Assembly: GCA_016208305.1 (NCBI GenBank)
Contig: JACQYI010000054.1
Span: 1-64,000, forward strand
DNA length: 64,000 nucleotides
Direction: 5' to 3'
DNA from: Oscillatoriophycideae cyanobacterium NC_groundwater_1537_Pr4_S-0.65um_50_18
GTDB taxonomy: Bacteria > Cyanobacteriota > Cyanobacteriia > Elainellales > Elainellaceae
Under the pieces are notes generated by a model that was given only the letters and a program-made list of their open reading frames with translations, made no database searches and was not told the origin of the DNA. The translations under genes were made by a program, and so were the position numbers. This document shows, piece after piece, positions 18,902 to 28,843 of the stretch (positions are counted from its first letter, which is position 1; the number at the start of each line of letters is the position of its first letter).

Positions 18902-19066
18902 AGGGAGGAGAGGAGAGTTTTGCTTAATGTGCCCATTTCAGCGCGCAAGCTACCCTTTAACTTTTGCAACACCGTGCGATCAGCTACAGTTCTTCAACCG
19001 CTGAGTCACTGACAATAAACCTCTGATCAACGTTGATCCTGTTTCGATCCTGTCAATCGCTCTTCT

Positions 19067-20782
19067 ATGCAACCCCGAATTATCGTCTGTGGCTTGGGTC
19101 GTACTGGCTATCAGGTTTTTTGCTTGTTGAAGCACCAGGGAGCCAAAGTCACCGGAATTAACGATCGCCCCCTCTCCAACCATGAGATGCCAGGAGACGA
19201 TATTTTGGTGGGCGATATTGGATCGGCTGCAACCTTGATTGCAGCAGGCATCAAAGAGGCGCATACCTTAGTGCTAGCAGCCAGCGATGATGCGCTCAAT
19301 CTGGCGGCGCTGACTCAGGCACGCGTGCTTAATCCCCGCATTCGCATTGTCAATCGCCTGTTTAATACCAGCTTGGGCGATCGCCTTGACCATACCCTAC
19401 CCGATCATTTTTCCATGAGTGTGGCAGCTTTGGCAGCTCCAGTGTTTGCCTTTGCAGCTTTGGGTAATCGGGCGATCGGGCAACTGCGCTTATTTGACCA
19501 AACCTGGCCGATCCATGAGGAATTCATCGACGAAGCCCATCCCTGGCGCGGTCGTAAACTGAGCGAACTCTGGGAAGATCGATCCCGCATGTTGATCTAC
19601 TATCTGCCGGCTCACAACCAGATGGATCTGGTGTCGGCTGTGATCTGCAACAAACATTTGCAGACAGGCGATCGTCTGATTGTCGCCAGCAAACCCGAAA
19701 GGCAGATCATGCGCAGCTCTCTCAATCAGAAGTTTGTGGGATTTATTATGGGGCTGCGGCACTTTCAGCGCCATGTTCAGCCTACCGTAATGATCACGCT
19801 GACGCTGCTGCTGACGATTTTTGCTGCTACTTTGACCTACACCGCAGCCAATTCAAAAATTTCAGCGATCGATGCTCTATATTTTTCGGTCGGGCTAATC
19901 ACCGGGGCTGGCGGCAATGAAGGCGTGGTAGAACAGGCTCCGCTCGATATCAAGATCTTTACGGTGGTCATGATGCTGGTTGGAGCAGCGGTCATTGGCC
20001 TGTTTTATGCGCTGCTCAATGACTTTGTTTTGGGCACTAGGCTTCAGCAGTTTTGGAATACCGCTAGGGTACCCCATCGCCATCACTATATTGTTTGCGG
20101 CTTGGGCGGCGTTGGGGTGCAAATCCTTCATCAGCTTCGGGCAAATGGCTGTGAGGTCGTGGTGATTGAGCGCGATCTCAACAATCGGTTTTTGAACGTG
20201 GCGCGATCGCTCAAAGTACCCGTAATTCACGGTGAGGCCAACCTGGACACGACGCTGCAAGCTGCCCGCATTGCTGGAGCGACTGCCGTAATTGCTGTCA
20301 CCAGCAACGATGTCGCCAATCTGGAAATTGCGCTGACGGTCAAGGGTATGGCACCCAAAATTCCGGTGGTGGTGCGCGCCCAAAACCCTCAGTTTGCCCC
20401 TCTATCGCAGCAGGTGTTCGACTTTGAGGCCGTTTTGAGTCCGGCAGATCTGGCGGCTCCCTCGTTTGCAGCAGCGGCTCTGGGTGGCCGCATTTTAGGC
20501 AATGGCATGACAGCCAATATTCTCTGGGTGGCGATCGCTACGGTAATCACGCCCAATCACCCGTTTTATGGCAAGCGCATTAAAAATGTGGCTATGGACG
20601 CAGACTTTGTGCCGCTCTACTTAGAAACTCCGCGTCAAACGACGCATGGCTGGAACCTGCTAGACATTGATTTAGATGCGGGGGATATTCTCTATTTGAC
20701 GATTCCGGCAAAAAATCTGGGTTTGCTATGGCGTACCGACCCCATACCGCTCACGCAGCAGTTACGGTCAGGATTTGTCTAG
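19067..20782 (+). CDS. RCK-pore-RCK potassium-channel-like protein
   Basis: A 571-aa membrane protein with two cytosolic TrkA-N/RCK NAD-binding domains around a two-helix pore module. RCK1 starts at residue 4 (IIVCGLGRTGYQVF). Two hydrophobic helices at about 240-260 and 297-322 flank a pore loop. RCK2 starts near 340 (YIVCGLGGVGVQIL) and is followed by a C-terminal domain. The pore loop reads LITGAGGNEG at about 277-286 instead of the TVGYG-type K+ filter, so conductance or selectivity may differ. The gene ends exactly where the convergent cysteine desulfurase gene ends. Confidence 0.85.
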   Translation: MQPRIIVCGLGRTGYQVFCLLKHQGAKVTGINDRPLSNHEMPGDDILVGDIGSAATLIAAGIKEAHTLVLAASDDALNLAALTQARVLNPRIRIVNRLFNTSLGDRLDHTLPDHFSMSVAALAAPVFAFAALGNRAIGQLRLFDQTWPIHEEFIDEAHPWRGRKLSELWEDRSRMLIYYLPAHNQMDLVSAVICNKHLQTGDRLIVASKPERQIMRSSLNQKFVGFIMGLRHFQRHVQPTVMITLTLLLTIFAATLTYTAANSKISAIDALYFSVGLITGAGGNEGVVEQAPLDIKIFTVVMMLVGAAVIGLFYALLNDFVLGTRLQQFWNTARVPHRHHYIVCGLGGVGVQILHQLRANGCEVVVIERDLNNRFLNVARSLKVPVIHGEANLDTTLQAARIAGATAVIAVTSNDVANLEIALTVKGMAPKIPVVVRAQNPQFAPLSQQVFDFEAVLSPADLAAPSFAAAALGGRILGNGMTANILWVAIATVITPNHPFYGKRIKNVAMDADFVPLYLETPRQTTHGWNLLDIDLDAGDILYLTIPAKNLGLLWRTDPIPLTQQLRSGFV

Positions 20783-21934
20783 CTAGCGCGATCGCAGAGC
20801 CTGAATTGTTTCAATTACGCCTTCTGCCACGCGATCGATCTCTGCGAGGGTGTTAAACCGTCCCAGGCCAAATCGCAGAGAAGCATGGGCAAGCTCAGGC
20901 GATCGCCCCAAGGCCGTCAGCACATGGGAGGGTTCTAGCTTGGCTGAAGTGCAGGCCGAGCCAGCAGAAACGGCAGCGATGGGCTGCAACCCTAACGCCA
21001 GCGCTTGGCCATCTACCTGTTCCACACTAATGTTGAGGTTTCCGGGCAGGCGTTGGCTGGGGTGCCCGTTGAGGTGTAGTCCCGTTAGCGGTTGCAGCTT
21101 GTGCCAGAGGCGATCGCGCAATTCAACCTGGCGCAAAGTTTCAGATTCTAGCTCGTCTAACCCAAGCTGCACGGCAGTGGCTAACCCGACAATTTGCGGC
21201 GTGTAAAGCGTGCCCGATCGCCTGCCCCGCTCATGCCCGCCCCCATGAAGCTGAGGGGCAAGCTGCACTCTAGGATCGCAGCGGCGAACATAGAGCGCAC
21301 CGATGCCTTTAGGGCCATAGACTTTGTGAGCCGTTAGCGACATTAAATCAATCTGCATCGCTTGGACATCCAGCGGAATTTTGCCGATCGCTTGAGCAGC
21401 ATCCGTATGGAACAAAATCTGATGGTGATGGCAAATTGCGCCGATTTCTGCCAAAGGTTGCAGCACGCCAATCTCGTTGTTGGCCGCCATCACAGAGATC
21501 AGGATAGTGTCTGGACGAATGGCTTTTTCCAAAATATCCAAGTCCAGCAATCCGTCAGGCTGCACCGGCAAAATCGTCACCTCAAAACCCAAAGTCTGAA
21601 GATAGCGGCAGGGATCGAGAATAGCGCTATGCTCAGTTTGCAGCGTAATCAGATGGCGACCTTTAGAAAAATAAGCCTCTGCCACCCCCTTGATCGCCAG
21701 ATTGTTGGCTTCTGTCGCGCCACTGGTAAACACGATCTCTTCGGGTGCAGCATGAATGGCGTCGGCTAAAACTTGCCGCGATAGCTGTACTGCGGCCTCA
21801 GCTTCCCAGCCATACTGGTGAGCAACGCTAGCGGGATTCCCAAAATGCTGGGTGAAGTAAGGCAGCATGGCAGCTAGCACCCGCTCGTCAAGGGGGGTAG
21901 TGGCATGGCAGTCAAGATAGATGGGACGGTGCAT
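20783..21934 (-). CDS. Cysteine desulfurase (IscS/NifS-like)
   Basis: A PLP enzyme that removes sulfur from cysteine for Fe-S clusters and thio-modification. I chose the ATG at 21934 (MHRPIYLD), giving 383 aa; the ATG at 21955 adds seven residues. Visible features are YLDCHATTPLDERV at the N-terminus, the PLP lysine in SLTAHKVYGPKGIG and the active-site cysteine loop GSACTSAKLEPSHVL, which is of the long-loop IscS group. No iscU or other Fe-S assembly gene is adjacent. It ends against the channel gene with no spacer. Confidence 0.93.
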   Translation of the reverse strand: MHRPIYLDCHATTPLDERVLAAMLPYFTQHFGNPASVAHQYGWEAEAAVQLSRQVLADAIHAAPEEIVFTSGATEANNLAIKGVAEAYFSKGRHLITLQTEHSAILDPCRYLQTLGFEVTILPVQPDGLLDLDILEKAIRPDTILISVMAANNEIGVLQPLAEIGAICHHHQILFHTDAAQAIGKIPLDVQAMQIDLMSLTAHKVYGPKGIGALYVRRCDPRVQLAPQLHGGGHERGRRSGTLYTPQIVGLATAVQLGLDELESETLRQVELRDRLWHKLQPLTGLHLNGHPSQRLPGNLNISVEQVDGQALALGLQPIAAVSAGSACTSAKLEPSHVLTALGRSPELAHASLRFGLGRFNTLAEIDRVAEGVIETIQALRSR

Positions 21935-22261
21935 AGTGAGCTTATTTGTTATCAAACTCAGGTGGCTAAATGCTGGAGATTTTCATGTTCTGGCTAAGTG
22001 GCAGATCGAGTATAGCCAGCATATCGCCATTTTGAGGGGGCAACCCAAACGCTGAAGGGAGGCTGAAGTGAGATAGATTAAAGACTCTAGCACATGGCAT
22101 CAATAGCTATTGCACCTGTCATCCAGAGCCGCATCTCCTCAAAGAACTACAGAAAATAGCCACAAAACAGAGCTTGATTCGCATTTCCTACAGGGCAAAG
22201 GCCAAGAGACGCAGTAGGATAAAATACTTTTAAAAGTCTTCACATTTCTACCTCTCGCTCT
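21935..22261. other. Divergent promoter region between desulfurase and accA
   Basis: A 327-base AT-richer spacer. A TAAAAT hexamer near 22220 about 40 bases upstream of accA could be a -10 box, but I found no matching -35. No repeats or hairpins are evident. Confidence 0.35.
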
Positions 22262-23245
22262 ATGGCAGCTTCCGATCGCAAACCCATCCTGCTCGACTTT
22301 GAAAAGCCTCTGGTAGAGCTAGATGCTCGTATTGCTCAGGTGCGAGAACTGGCCGAAGAAAATGATGTTGATGTCTCCGATCAGATTCAACAGCTTGAGG
22401 CACGCTCTGTTCAGCTTCGACAAGAAATTTTTGGCAGCCTCACGCCTTCTCAACGCATTCAGGTAGCCCGACATCCGCGTCGTCCCAGCACTCTCGACTA
22501 CATTCAGGCCATTAGTGATGAATGGCTTGAGCTACATGGCGATCGCCGCACGGGAATTGATGACCTCGCGCTTGTGGGTGGCGTAGGGCGCATTGAGGGC
22601 AGACCTGTGGTGATGTTGGGGCACCAAAAAGGCAGTGATACCAAAGATAATGTCCGGCGCAACTTTGGCATGGCTTCTCCCGGAGGCTATCGCAAAGCCA
22701 TGCGGCTGATGGAACATGCCGATCGCTTTGGCATGCCGATCATTACGTTTATTGATACGCCTGGAGCCTATGCGGGGCTAGAAGCAGAGCGTCTAGGGCA
22801 AGGAGAAGCGATCGCCTATAACCTGCGGGAGATGTTTCGCTTAGAGGTGCCCATTATCTGCACTGTGATCGGTGAAGGGGGGTCTGGTGGCGCTTTAGGC
22901 ATTGGCGTGGGCGATCGCCTAATGATGTTTGAGCATTCTGTCTATACGGTCGCTAGCCCCGAAGCTTGTGCGGCCATCCTTTGGAAAGACGCAGCCAAAG
23001 CCCCTCAGGCAGCGGAAGCTTTACGGATTACCGCCCTTGATTTGAGAGAGCTAGGCATTCTCGACCAGATTTTGCCTGAGCCGATCGGGGGCGCTCACTC
23101 TGACCCGTTGCAGGCAGCTGCCACTCTAAAACAAGCGCTGCTAGAAAATCTGAATGTGCTGTCTCAGTTCTCAATTCAAGAGCGACGTGAGCTGCGCTAC
23201 CAGAAGTTTCGCAGTATTGGCATGTTTACCGAAGTTGCAGGTTAG
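22262..23245 (+). CDS. accA: Acetyl-CoA carboxylase carboxyltransferase, alpha subunit
   Basis: AccA pairs with AccD to move the carboxyl group from biotin to acetyl-CoA, the first committed step of fatty acid synthesis. The 327-aa protein has the normal length. The N-terminal coiled helix (residues 10-60) precedes the crotonase-like carboxyltransferase domain, with [32 protein letters not shown] and [17 protein letters not shown], the two Gly-rich acyl-CoA binding turns. accD is not nearby, as is usual in cyanobacteria. Confidence 0.97.
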   Translation: MAASDRKPILLDFEKPLVELDARIAQVRELAEENDVDVSDQIQQLEARSVQLRQEIFGSLTPSQRIQVARHPRRPSTLDYIQAISDEWLELHGDRRTGIDDLALVGGVGRIEGRPVVMLGHQKGSDTKDNVRRNFGMASPGGYRKAMRLMEHADRFGMPIITFIDTPGAYAGLEAERLGQGEAIAYNLREMFRLEVPIICTVIGEGGSGGALGIGVGDRLMMFEHSVYTVASPEACAAILWKDAAKAPQAAEALRITALDLRELGILDQILPEPIGGAHSDPLQAAATLKQALLENLNVLSQFSIQERRELRYQKFRSIGMFTEVAG

Positions 23246-23952
23246 GCTCTGCGGTTTTGCAAGGTCTAAAAAGGTTTAGAAGGGTCTAGAAAGCCCATCT
23301 TGGTAGGGCGTAGAACCCGATCTTGGGGGACGATCGCTGCTCTTGCGAATGCTTTAAGATCAGTCAGTGAGATCAGGTAAGCGGTTTTCTACAACTCCGT
23401 AGATCCTGTTGGATGAGCATAGATATTGGGTGCAGGCTGATTGAGATCATGTTTTGTGAACTTGTGTTTTGTGAACTTGTGTTTTGTGAACTTGTGCTGG
23501 GCGAACTTGTGTTTTCTAAAGTCAGCTGCTTAAGTTCAGCTAGACGGCTGGTCTAGAAAATAGCTTGCCGAGAACCGCGATCGCCAATGCTATAATTTGT
23601 GAGGTTACAATTATTTACAATTCTCTCATTTTGACCAGAAGCACCGCTGGATTCAAGATTGGTTTACACAGCGCTGGGTGGTTTAGCACCCTGTCACCTC
23701 TACTGGCTTAAGTGTTTGTTTTGGCTTCAGTGTTGGTTCTACCTGCTGGCCACGGGTTGAGTTCACAATTGTTACTCAAGTGCGTCTAGATGGCGTTTCA
23801 GCAGCGCTCAATCGGCTTTTTGAGTGACTTATAAAAAAGTTTTTAGGTTTGTCTTGAGTTAATCCTCTCTCTTCTTTACAGCCCCTCAGGCTGATTGCAC
23901 CTCCCGCCTTCGGGATTTTTCTGCCGACTTCGATCGCCCTTCGGAAGGTTTC
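23246..23952. other. Long intergenic region with a tandem repeat
   Basis: A 707-base spacer between accA and an SDR gene. It contains a 15-bp tandem repeat (described separately), an AT-rich stretch near 23595-23625 and a C-rich leader close to the SDR start. I found no convincing reading frame. The length suggests promoter and leader sequence for the SDR/folE pair or an unseen small RNA. Confidence 0.4.
23451..23510. repeat. 15-bp tandem repeat, four units
   Basis: GTTTTGTGAACTTGT occurs three times without change (23451-23465, 23466-23480, 23481-23495). A diverged fourth unit GCTGGGCGAACTTGT follows at 23496-23510, with the start of a fifth after it. It does not code for protein. Confidence 0.95.
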
Positions 23953-24666
23953 ATGACAGTTTTGACTCAACATCGCGCCCTAATTACCGGGGCGAGCAGC
24001 GGAATTGGCAAAGCGACCGCCCTAGCTTTTGCAAAAGCAGGGATCAAGGTGGCTTTGGTGAGTCGCTCTCGTGCCAGCTTGGAGAAAGTCGCTGAGGCAA
24101 CGGACGGCTTGGCAACTGTTTACCCATTAGATCTGTCCGTCTTGGATCAGGTGAAGGGGGAAATGAGCAAGATTGCCGATGAGTTTCAGCCGACTCTGTT
24201 GGTGAACAATGCTGGAATGGGGTACACAGGTAATCTGCTGGAAACTTCCTTAGAGGACTGGCAGCGGGTTATCGACCTTAATCTCACCAGCGTCTTTCAG
24301 TGCATTCAAGCAGTGCTCCCTGGAATGCGCCAGCGGCGGCAAGGCATGATCATCAATGTCACCTCGATCGCTGGACACCAAGCTTTTCCAGGTTGGGGCG
24401 CTTACAGCGTCAGTAAGGCAGGGCTTATTTCCCTGACCAAGATACTGGCCGTTGAGGAGAGAGCCAACGGCATCCGCGTTGTCAATATTTGCCCTGGATC
24501 TGTCAATACTCCCCTTTGGGATACCGATACGGTGCAAGCTGATTTCGATCGCTCCCAGATGCTGACCCCGGAGGCGATCGCTCAGTCCATCCTTCATGCT
24601 GCCCTGCTTCCACCCCAGGCAGTGATTGAAGAACTCATCGTCATGCCCAGTGCAGGCGCACTCTAG
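23953..24666 (+). CDS. Short-chain dehydrogenase/reductase
   Basis: A 237-aa classical SDR. It has the NAD(P) motif [10 protein letters not shown] (about residues 13-22), the NNAG motif LVNNAGMG, a catalytic Ser in [10 protein letters not shown], then YSVSK with the Tyr-x-x-x-Lys pair, and PGSVNTPLW after it. The Arg residues after the first strand suggest NADPH use. Substrate unknown. The folE gene starts 65 bases downstream on the same strand, so the two may be co-transcribed, and a pteridine-related role would be possible but is only inference. Confidence 0.9.
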   Translation: MTVLTQHRALITGASSGIGKATALAFAKAGIKVALVSRSRASLEKVAEATDGLATVYPLDLSVLDQVKGEMSKIADEFQPTLLVNNAGMGYTGNLLETSLEDWQRVIDLNLTSVFQCIQAVLPGMRQRRQGMIINVTSIAGHQAFPGWGAYSVSKAGLISLTKILAVEERANGIRVVNICPGSVNTPLWDTDTVQADFDRSQMLTPEAIAQSILHAALLPPQAVIEELIVMPSAGAL

Positions 24667-24731
24667 GCAAGGCAGAAAAGCCTGTAGACCTCAGGTTCTT
24701 ACTGAATATTCTTTGGAGTTTCATCTCGGTT

Positions 24732-25478
24732 ATGACTATTGCTTCTTCTAATGGAATGAACGGTGCAAATGGCGTTAGCGAAGCTCAAGATGCGCTTCAA
24801 GCGTCAAGTTCTAAGGGGCAGCTTGAAGCCGCTAATGCACTTCAGCCTCGTCCCGATCGCGCCACAATTCAAGGTCGTGAAGCCAAGCCCCAAACCCCAC
24901 CTCCTGTTGACCAAGAAGGCATGATGAATGCTGTGGAAACCATGCTGCTGGGCGTTGGTGAAGATCCTCAGCGCGAAGGCTTACTCAAAACGCCAAAACG
25001 CGTCGCTGAGGCCATGCGCTTTCTTACTAGTGGCTACAACCAATCTCTTGAGGAATTGGTCAATGGTGCAATTTTTGACGAAGGGCACAATGAAATGGTG
25101 CTCGTGCGAGATATCGATGTGTTTAGCCTCTGCGAACACCATATGTTGCCGTTCATGGGCAAAGCGCATGTAGCCTACATTCCCAATCAAAAGGTGGTGG
25201 GGCTGAGCAAGCTAGCGCGGATTGTAGAAATGTATTCCCGTCGCTTGCAGGTGCAAGAGCGCCTCACTCGCCAGGTTGCAGAAGCGATTCAAGAAATTTT
25301 GGAGCCGCAAGGTGTGGCTGTGGTCATGGAGGCGACTCACATGTGCATGGCCATGCGAGGCGTGCAAAAACCAGGCTCCTGGACGGTGACAAGCGCCATG
25401 ATTGGCGTGTTTCAAGAAGACTCAAAAACCCGCGAAGAGTTTTTAAGCTTGATTCGCCACCGACCTGCTTTCTTCTAA
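24732..25478 (+). CDS. folE: GTP cyclohydrolase I
   Basis: FolE converts GTP to 7,8-dihydroneopterin triphosphate, the first step of folate and pterin synthesis. The 248-aa protein has an unstructured N-terminal extension of about 60 residues, then the conserved core: [20 protein letters not shown], the zinc ligands in [10 protein letters not shown] and the second zinc Cys in [10 protein letters not shown]. The extension is Gln/Ala/Pro rich and carries no motif I recognise. A hairpin terminator follows. Confidence 0.96.
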   Translation: MTIASSNGMNGANGVSEAQDALQASSSKGQLEAANALQPRPDRATIQGREAKPQTPPPVDQEGMMNAVETMLLGVGEDPQREGLLKTPKRVAEAMRFLTSGYNQSLEELVNGAIFDEGHNEMVLVRDIDVFSLCEHHMLPFMGKAHVAYIPNQKVVGLSKLARIVEMYSRRLQVQERLTRQVAEAIQEILEPQGVAVVMEATHMCMAMRGVQKPGSWTVTSAMIGVFQEDSKTREEFLSLIRHRPAFF

Positions 25479-25590
25479 CCCTGTTGCTCTCCCACTATGC
25501 CACTCTGCGATGTTTCGCTAAAGTGTCTACAGAACACTCCGGTAGAGAGAGGGTGGCAGTATTCTAAGGGAGTGTGAGGAAAGAGTTAAG

Positions 25591-25639
25591 CGAAAAGCTC
25601 CTGGGGTCGAAACATGGCAAGACTCCCAGGGGCTTTTTT
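25591..25639 (+). terminator. Rho-independent terminator after folE
   Basis: AGCTCCTGGGGTC and GACTCCCAGGGGCT can pair with few mismatches around a short loop, followed directly by a T run (CTTTTTTAA). It lies about 110 bases after the folE stop. Confidence 0.65.
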
Positions 25640-25769
25640 AATGCGATTTTTTAATAGGGTATTGCCTAACCCGGCTATAAATCTTTTTGGGAAGGCGCAC
25701 TTCGTACACCTCCCCGAAAAATTCCCTAAAACAGATTTCATAGCTAAAATCAGCAGCGCCGAATTTGCA

Positions 25770-26774
25770 CTACTTGTACTGAATCCTGGGATCAAGGAAG
25801 GCGTAAGAGATATCGATCAAGAGATTGATCAAAACAAAAACGATCGCCACGAAAACTACGCCGCCCTGAACGACAGGGTAATCTCGCGCCAGAATGCCTT
25901 CGTAGATCCAAGAGCCAATTCCTGGCCAAGAAAAAATGGTTTCGGTCAGAATTGCACCGCTGAGCAGCGTGCCAAATTGCAGCCCAATGATGGTGATTAC
26001 AGGCAGCAAAGCATTCTTGAGCGCATGTTTCATAATCACCCAGCGTTCGACTAATCCTTTAGCGCGAGCTGTGCGGATGTAGTCTTGTGACAGCACCTCA
26101 AGCATGGCACTGCGGGTAATGCGGGCAATGATGGCAAGCGGAATGGTGCCTACCGTAATCGCAGGCAAAATCAGGTGAGCTAACACATCGAGAAGTGCCG
26201 GAAAGTTTAGTTGCAGCAGAGCATCGAGAATATAAAAGCCTGTGATGGGCTGAAGCTGGATGCCCACCCCCAAACGACCGCTGGGCGGCAGCCAGTGCAG
26301 GTTTACAGCAAACAGATAGACGAGCAGCAGTCCCAGCCAGTAGACGGGCATAGATACACCCAACAGCGACGCACTCATGGCTATATTGTCAATCCAGCCG
26401 TTTTTGCGGACGGCAGCCAAGATTCCGGCAGGTACGCCCAGCAGCATGGCCACCAGCATGGCAGCGACCGAAAGCTCAAATGTGGCAGGCCAGCGAATGG
26501 CTAACTCTTGGGCGATCGGCACGCCGCTCAGGATGCTTTTGCCCAAATCAAATCGGATTAACCGCCCCAAAAAAGAGAGATATTGCAGCGGCAAAGGTCG
26601 ATTTAAACCTAGCTGCTCTTGCAGAGCCGTAATTTGATCAGGCGTGGCACGAGGCCCCAGCAGCACCACTGCCGGATTGCCAGGAATAAGCTGAAGAAAG
26701 AGAAATACCAGAAGGGTGATTCCCAGAAGCACAGGCAGAAGATCAAAAAGGCGTTTGCCGATGTATCGCAGCAT
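25770..26774 (-). CDS. Peptide-type ABC transporter permease (DppB-like)
   Basis: A 334-aa permease with six membrane helices. It begins MLRYIGKRLFDLLPVLLGIT, the hallmark of DppB/OppB permeases, and contains the EAA-type loop RTARAKGLVERWVIMKHALK before GAILTETIFSWPGIG. I chose the ATG at 26774. An upstream in-frame ATG at 26891 would add 39 residues that are only the translation of a low-complexity repeat (Pro-Thr-His). It follows the binding protein gene on the same strand. The usual second permease (DppC) and the ATPases do not follow. Confidence 0.92.
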   Translation of the reverse strand: MLRYIGKRLFDLLPVLLGITLLVFLFLQLIPGNPAVVLLGPRATPDQITALQEQLGLNRPLPLQYLSFLGRLIRFDLGKSILSGVPIAQELAIRWPATFELSVAAMLVAMLLGVPAGILAAVRKNGWIDNIAMSASLLGVSMPVYWLGLLLVYLFAVNLHWLPPSGRLGVGIQLQPITGFYILDALLQLNFPALLDVLAHLILPAITVGTIPLAIIARITRSAMLEVLSQDYIRTARAKGLVERWVIMKHALKNALLPVITIIGLQFGTLLSGAILTETIFSWPGIGSWIYEGILARDYPVVQGGVVFVAIVFVLINLLIDISYAFLDPRIQYK

Positions 26775-26777
26775 GAA

Positions 26778-26935
26778 TGAGGGAAGGGAGTGTGAGTGAG
26801 TGGGAGTGTGGGAGTGTGGGTGAGTGGGAGTGTGGGTGGGAGTGGGTGGGAGTGGAAGAGTAAAGTTAAATTTTCCTATCTCTCCCATCATCTCTCTCTC
26901 CCATCATCCCTCTCTTCCTCCCATCCTCTCTCCCA
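26778..26935. repeat. Low-complexity tandem repeat between binding protein and permease
   Basis: Two tracts. The first, 26778-26860, is a GT/GGGAGTG array (units such as GAGTGTGGGT) and the second, about 26881-26935, is a CTCTCCCATC array. The two are roughly complementary in base content, so the transcript could fold back between the two genes. In one frame it reads Pro-Thr-His-Ser, which explains the false N-terminal extension of the permease. Confidence 0.85.
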
Positions 26936-26940
26936 CAGAG

Positions 26941-28602
26941 CTACTTCTTCTCGATCGCATCAAAGGGTTCAGTTGCCAAGGGGCTAGGTTGCCAGCCAGA
27001 GATATTGGCTCGCTGAGCCAGCAGCGGTTCTGAGTGAACGATCGGCACCCGTACAGCTTCTTCGTAGATGATCTTGTCTACTTCGGCATACATCTTGGCG
27101 CGCTCAGTTTCTCTGCTGTCTTGGCGAGCATCTTCTAGCAGTTTGGTCACGCGATCGCTCTTCCAGTCGCCAATATCTTTAGTGCCGCTAGGGCTAAAGT
27201 GGTAGTAAAGGAAGTTGTCAGGATCGCCGTAATCGCCTGTCCAGCCCAGCATGAACGCCTGATAGCCTGGAGCCTTGAGGCGATCGTCAAGGTATGCCGC
27301 CCAATCTTTGGTGTTGAGCTTGACGCGAATGCCGATCGCACCCAAATCTGCTGCAAAGGCTTCAGCAATCGGTTTGGGAGTGGGGTAGTAAGGCCGTGAT
27401 ACAGGCATGTACCACAGCTCTAGATCAAATCCGTTGGGATAGCCCGCGTCAGCCAGCATTTTCTTGGCTTTGTCGGGGCTATATTCATACTCCTTGAGGC
27501 TGCCATCTTGGTAAGCCTGCATGGATGGCGGGATAAAGTGAGCGTCGGTTTTGGCTAGACCTGACCAGAACGAATCCACGATCGCTTTGCGGTTAATTGC
27601 CATGGCCACAGCTTGACGCACTTCCTTTTTCTGGAACGGCTCAAAGCTGGGGTTAAGCGCAAGGTAGCCGACATTGAAGGAGGGACGGCGCACTTCTTTG
27701 AGGTTGGGGTCTGCCTGTAGCTCTTTGAGCTGGTCAGGGGCAATGTCTACGGTCAGGTCAATGCTGCCTGAGCGCAGCTCTGCTAGGCGGGCAGATGGCT
27801 CTTTGATGGTGCGGAAGATCACCTGTTGCATCTTGGGTTCGCCCTTCCAGTAGTTAGGATTTTTGTCTAGCACAACCCGATCGCCCGATCGCCATTCTTT
27901 GAGAATGTAAGGCCCGGTGCCTATAGCTGTAGAACTGGGTGTACCGTAGTTGGCTCCTGCCTTCTGAATCGCATCAGGGCTGGCGATGCCAAAATAATTA
28001 GAGGCGATCGCCGCTGGAAATGCGGCAAACGGATCTTTCAAAACAATATCTACGGTCGTAGTATCAACGGCTTTGACCTCTTGTAAGAGCGAATCGGGAC
28101 TGCCTTTGAAACCGCCGAACAGACCTGTCCAAATGGCGTAAGTTTTGCCAGCATCCCGAAATCCTAGGGCGTCTTTTTCATCCCACCAGCGGTTGATGTT
28201 GGCGACCACGGCCTCAGCGTTGAAGTCTGTGCCATCGTGAAACTTGACTCCCTCTCGCAGCTTAAACGTCCAGGTTTTGCTGTCAGCGGAGGCTGTCCAT
28301 TCTGTAGCCAGTCCTGGCTCTAGCTCAGCAGTGCCGGGTTTAAAGCGAATCAGGCGATCGTAGATCTGATCTTGAACATAGCCAGAGTTGCTGTCTTCAA
28401 AATTTCCAGGTTCTAGATTAACCGGGTCGCCGCCTGTGCCAAACACTAGTGCGGTAGCGGCTGCTGAATCGCTAGATGCAGGGCTAGCACTGCTTCCAGT
28501 CGTAGGCGTGGCGGTTTGCTGAGCGCAGTTGGCTAGGGTGATACTGAGAACTGCCGCCAGGGCAAACAGACCCATCTGCCATCGTTTTAATTGTCGAATC
28601 AT
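26941..28602 (-). CDS. Family 5 peptide-type substrate-binding lipoprotein
   Basis: A 553-aa extracytoplasmic solute-binding protein (SBP_bac_5). It has a hydrophobic signal at residues 12-26 and a lipobox-like LANC (Cys about 27). The Asn before the Cys is unusual but tolerated in some lipoproteins. A Ser/Thr/Ala linker follows, then the family core: EPGNFEDSNSGYVQDQIYD, LREGVKFHDGTDFNAEAV and VGYLALNPSFEPFQKKEVRQ. The permease gene follows it about 165 bases downstream, so the two are probably one transcription unit. Ligand probably a peptide, but nickel or other ligands are possible in this family. Confidence 0.93.
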   Translation of the reverse strand: MIRQLKRWQMGLFALAAVLSITLANCAQQTATPTTGSSASPASSDSAAATALVFGTGGDPVNLEPGNFEDSNSGYVQDQIYDRLIRFKPGTAELEPGLATEWTASADSKTWTFKLREGVKFHDGTDFNAEAVVANINRWWDEKDALGFRDAGKTYAIWTGLFGGFKGSPDSLLQEVKAVDTTTVDIVLKDPFAAFPAAIASNYFGIASPDAIQKAGANYGTPSSTAIGTGPYILKEWRSGDRVVLDKNPNYWKGEPKMQQVIFRTIKEPSARLAELRSGSIDLTVDIAPDQLKELQADPNLKEVRRPSFNVGYLALNPSFEPFQKKEVRQAVAMAINRKAIVDSFWSGLAKTDAHFIPPSMQAYQDGSLKEYEYSPDKAKKMLADAGYPNGFDLELWYMPVSRPYYPTPKPIAEAFAADLGAIGIRVKLNTKDWAAYLDDRLKAPGYQAFMLGWTGDYGDPDNFLYYHFSPSGTKDIGDWKSDRVTKLLEDARQDSRETERAKMYAEVDKIIYEEAVRVPIVHSEPLLAQRANISGWQPSPLATEPFDAIEKK

Positions 28603-28843
28603 CCTAAATTCCCTTATGTGTTTGTAAAGTGAACGGGGGTTGTATAGGCGCTAACGTGGATGAATTAGGATTCAGAGTCTCAAAGATTGCATTTTTTCAC
28701 TCAAAGTTTTGTAGCAGAGCAGAAGTTTCTTCCAAAGATTCGGGAGACTTCCGAGAGACTTCGTTTTTTGCAGAGGTCTTGTCCATCGAACGCCCCTACA
28801 GGATTTCACCGATACGCTATGCAGATGTTTAGAAGCATACAAC

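Noticed and set aside
23451-23510. Possible CRISPR or iteron array
   Set aside because: The 15-bp units follow each other without spacers and no replication or cas gene is near.
23776-23973. Minus-strand ORF upstream of the SDR gene
   Set aside because: It overlaps the SDR start antisense and has no recognisable features.
26775-26891. N-terminal extension of the DppB-like permease
   Set aside because: The added residues are only the translation of a low-complexity Pro-Thr-His repeat; the conserved start is at 26774.
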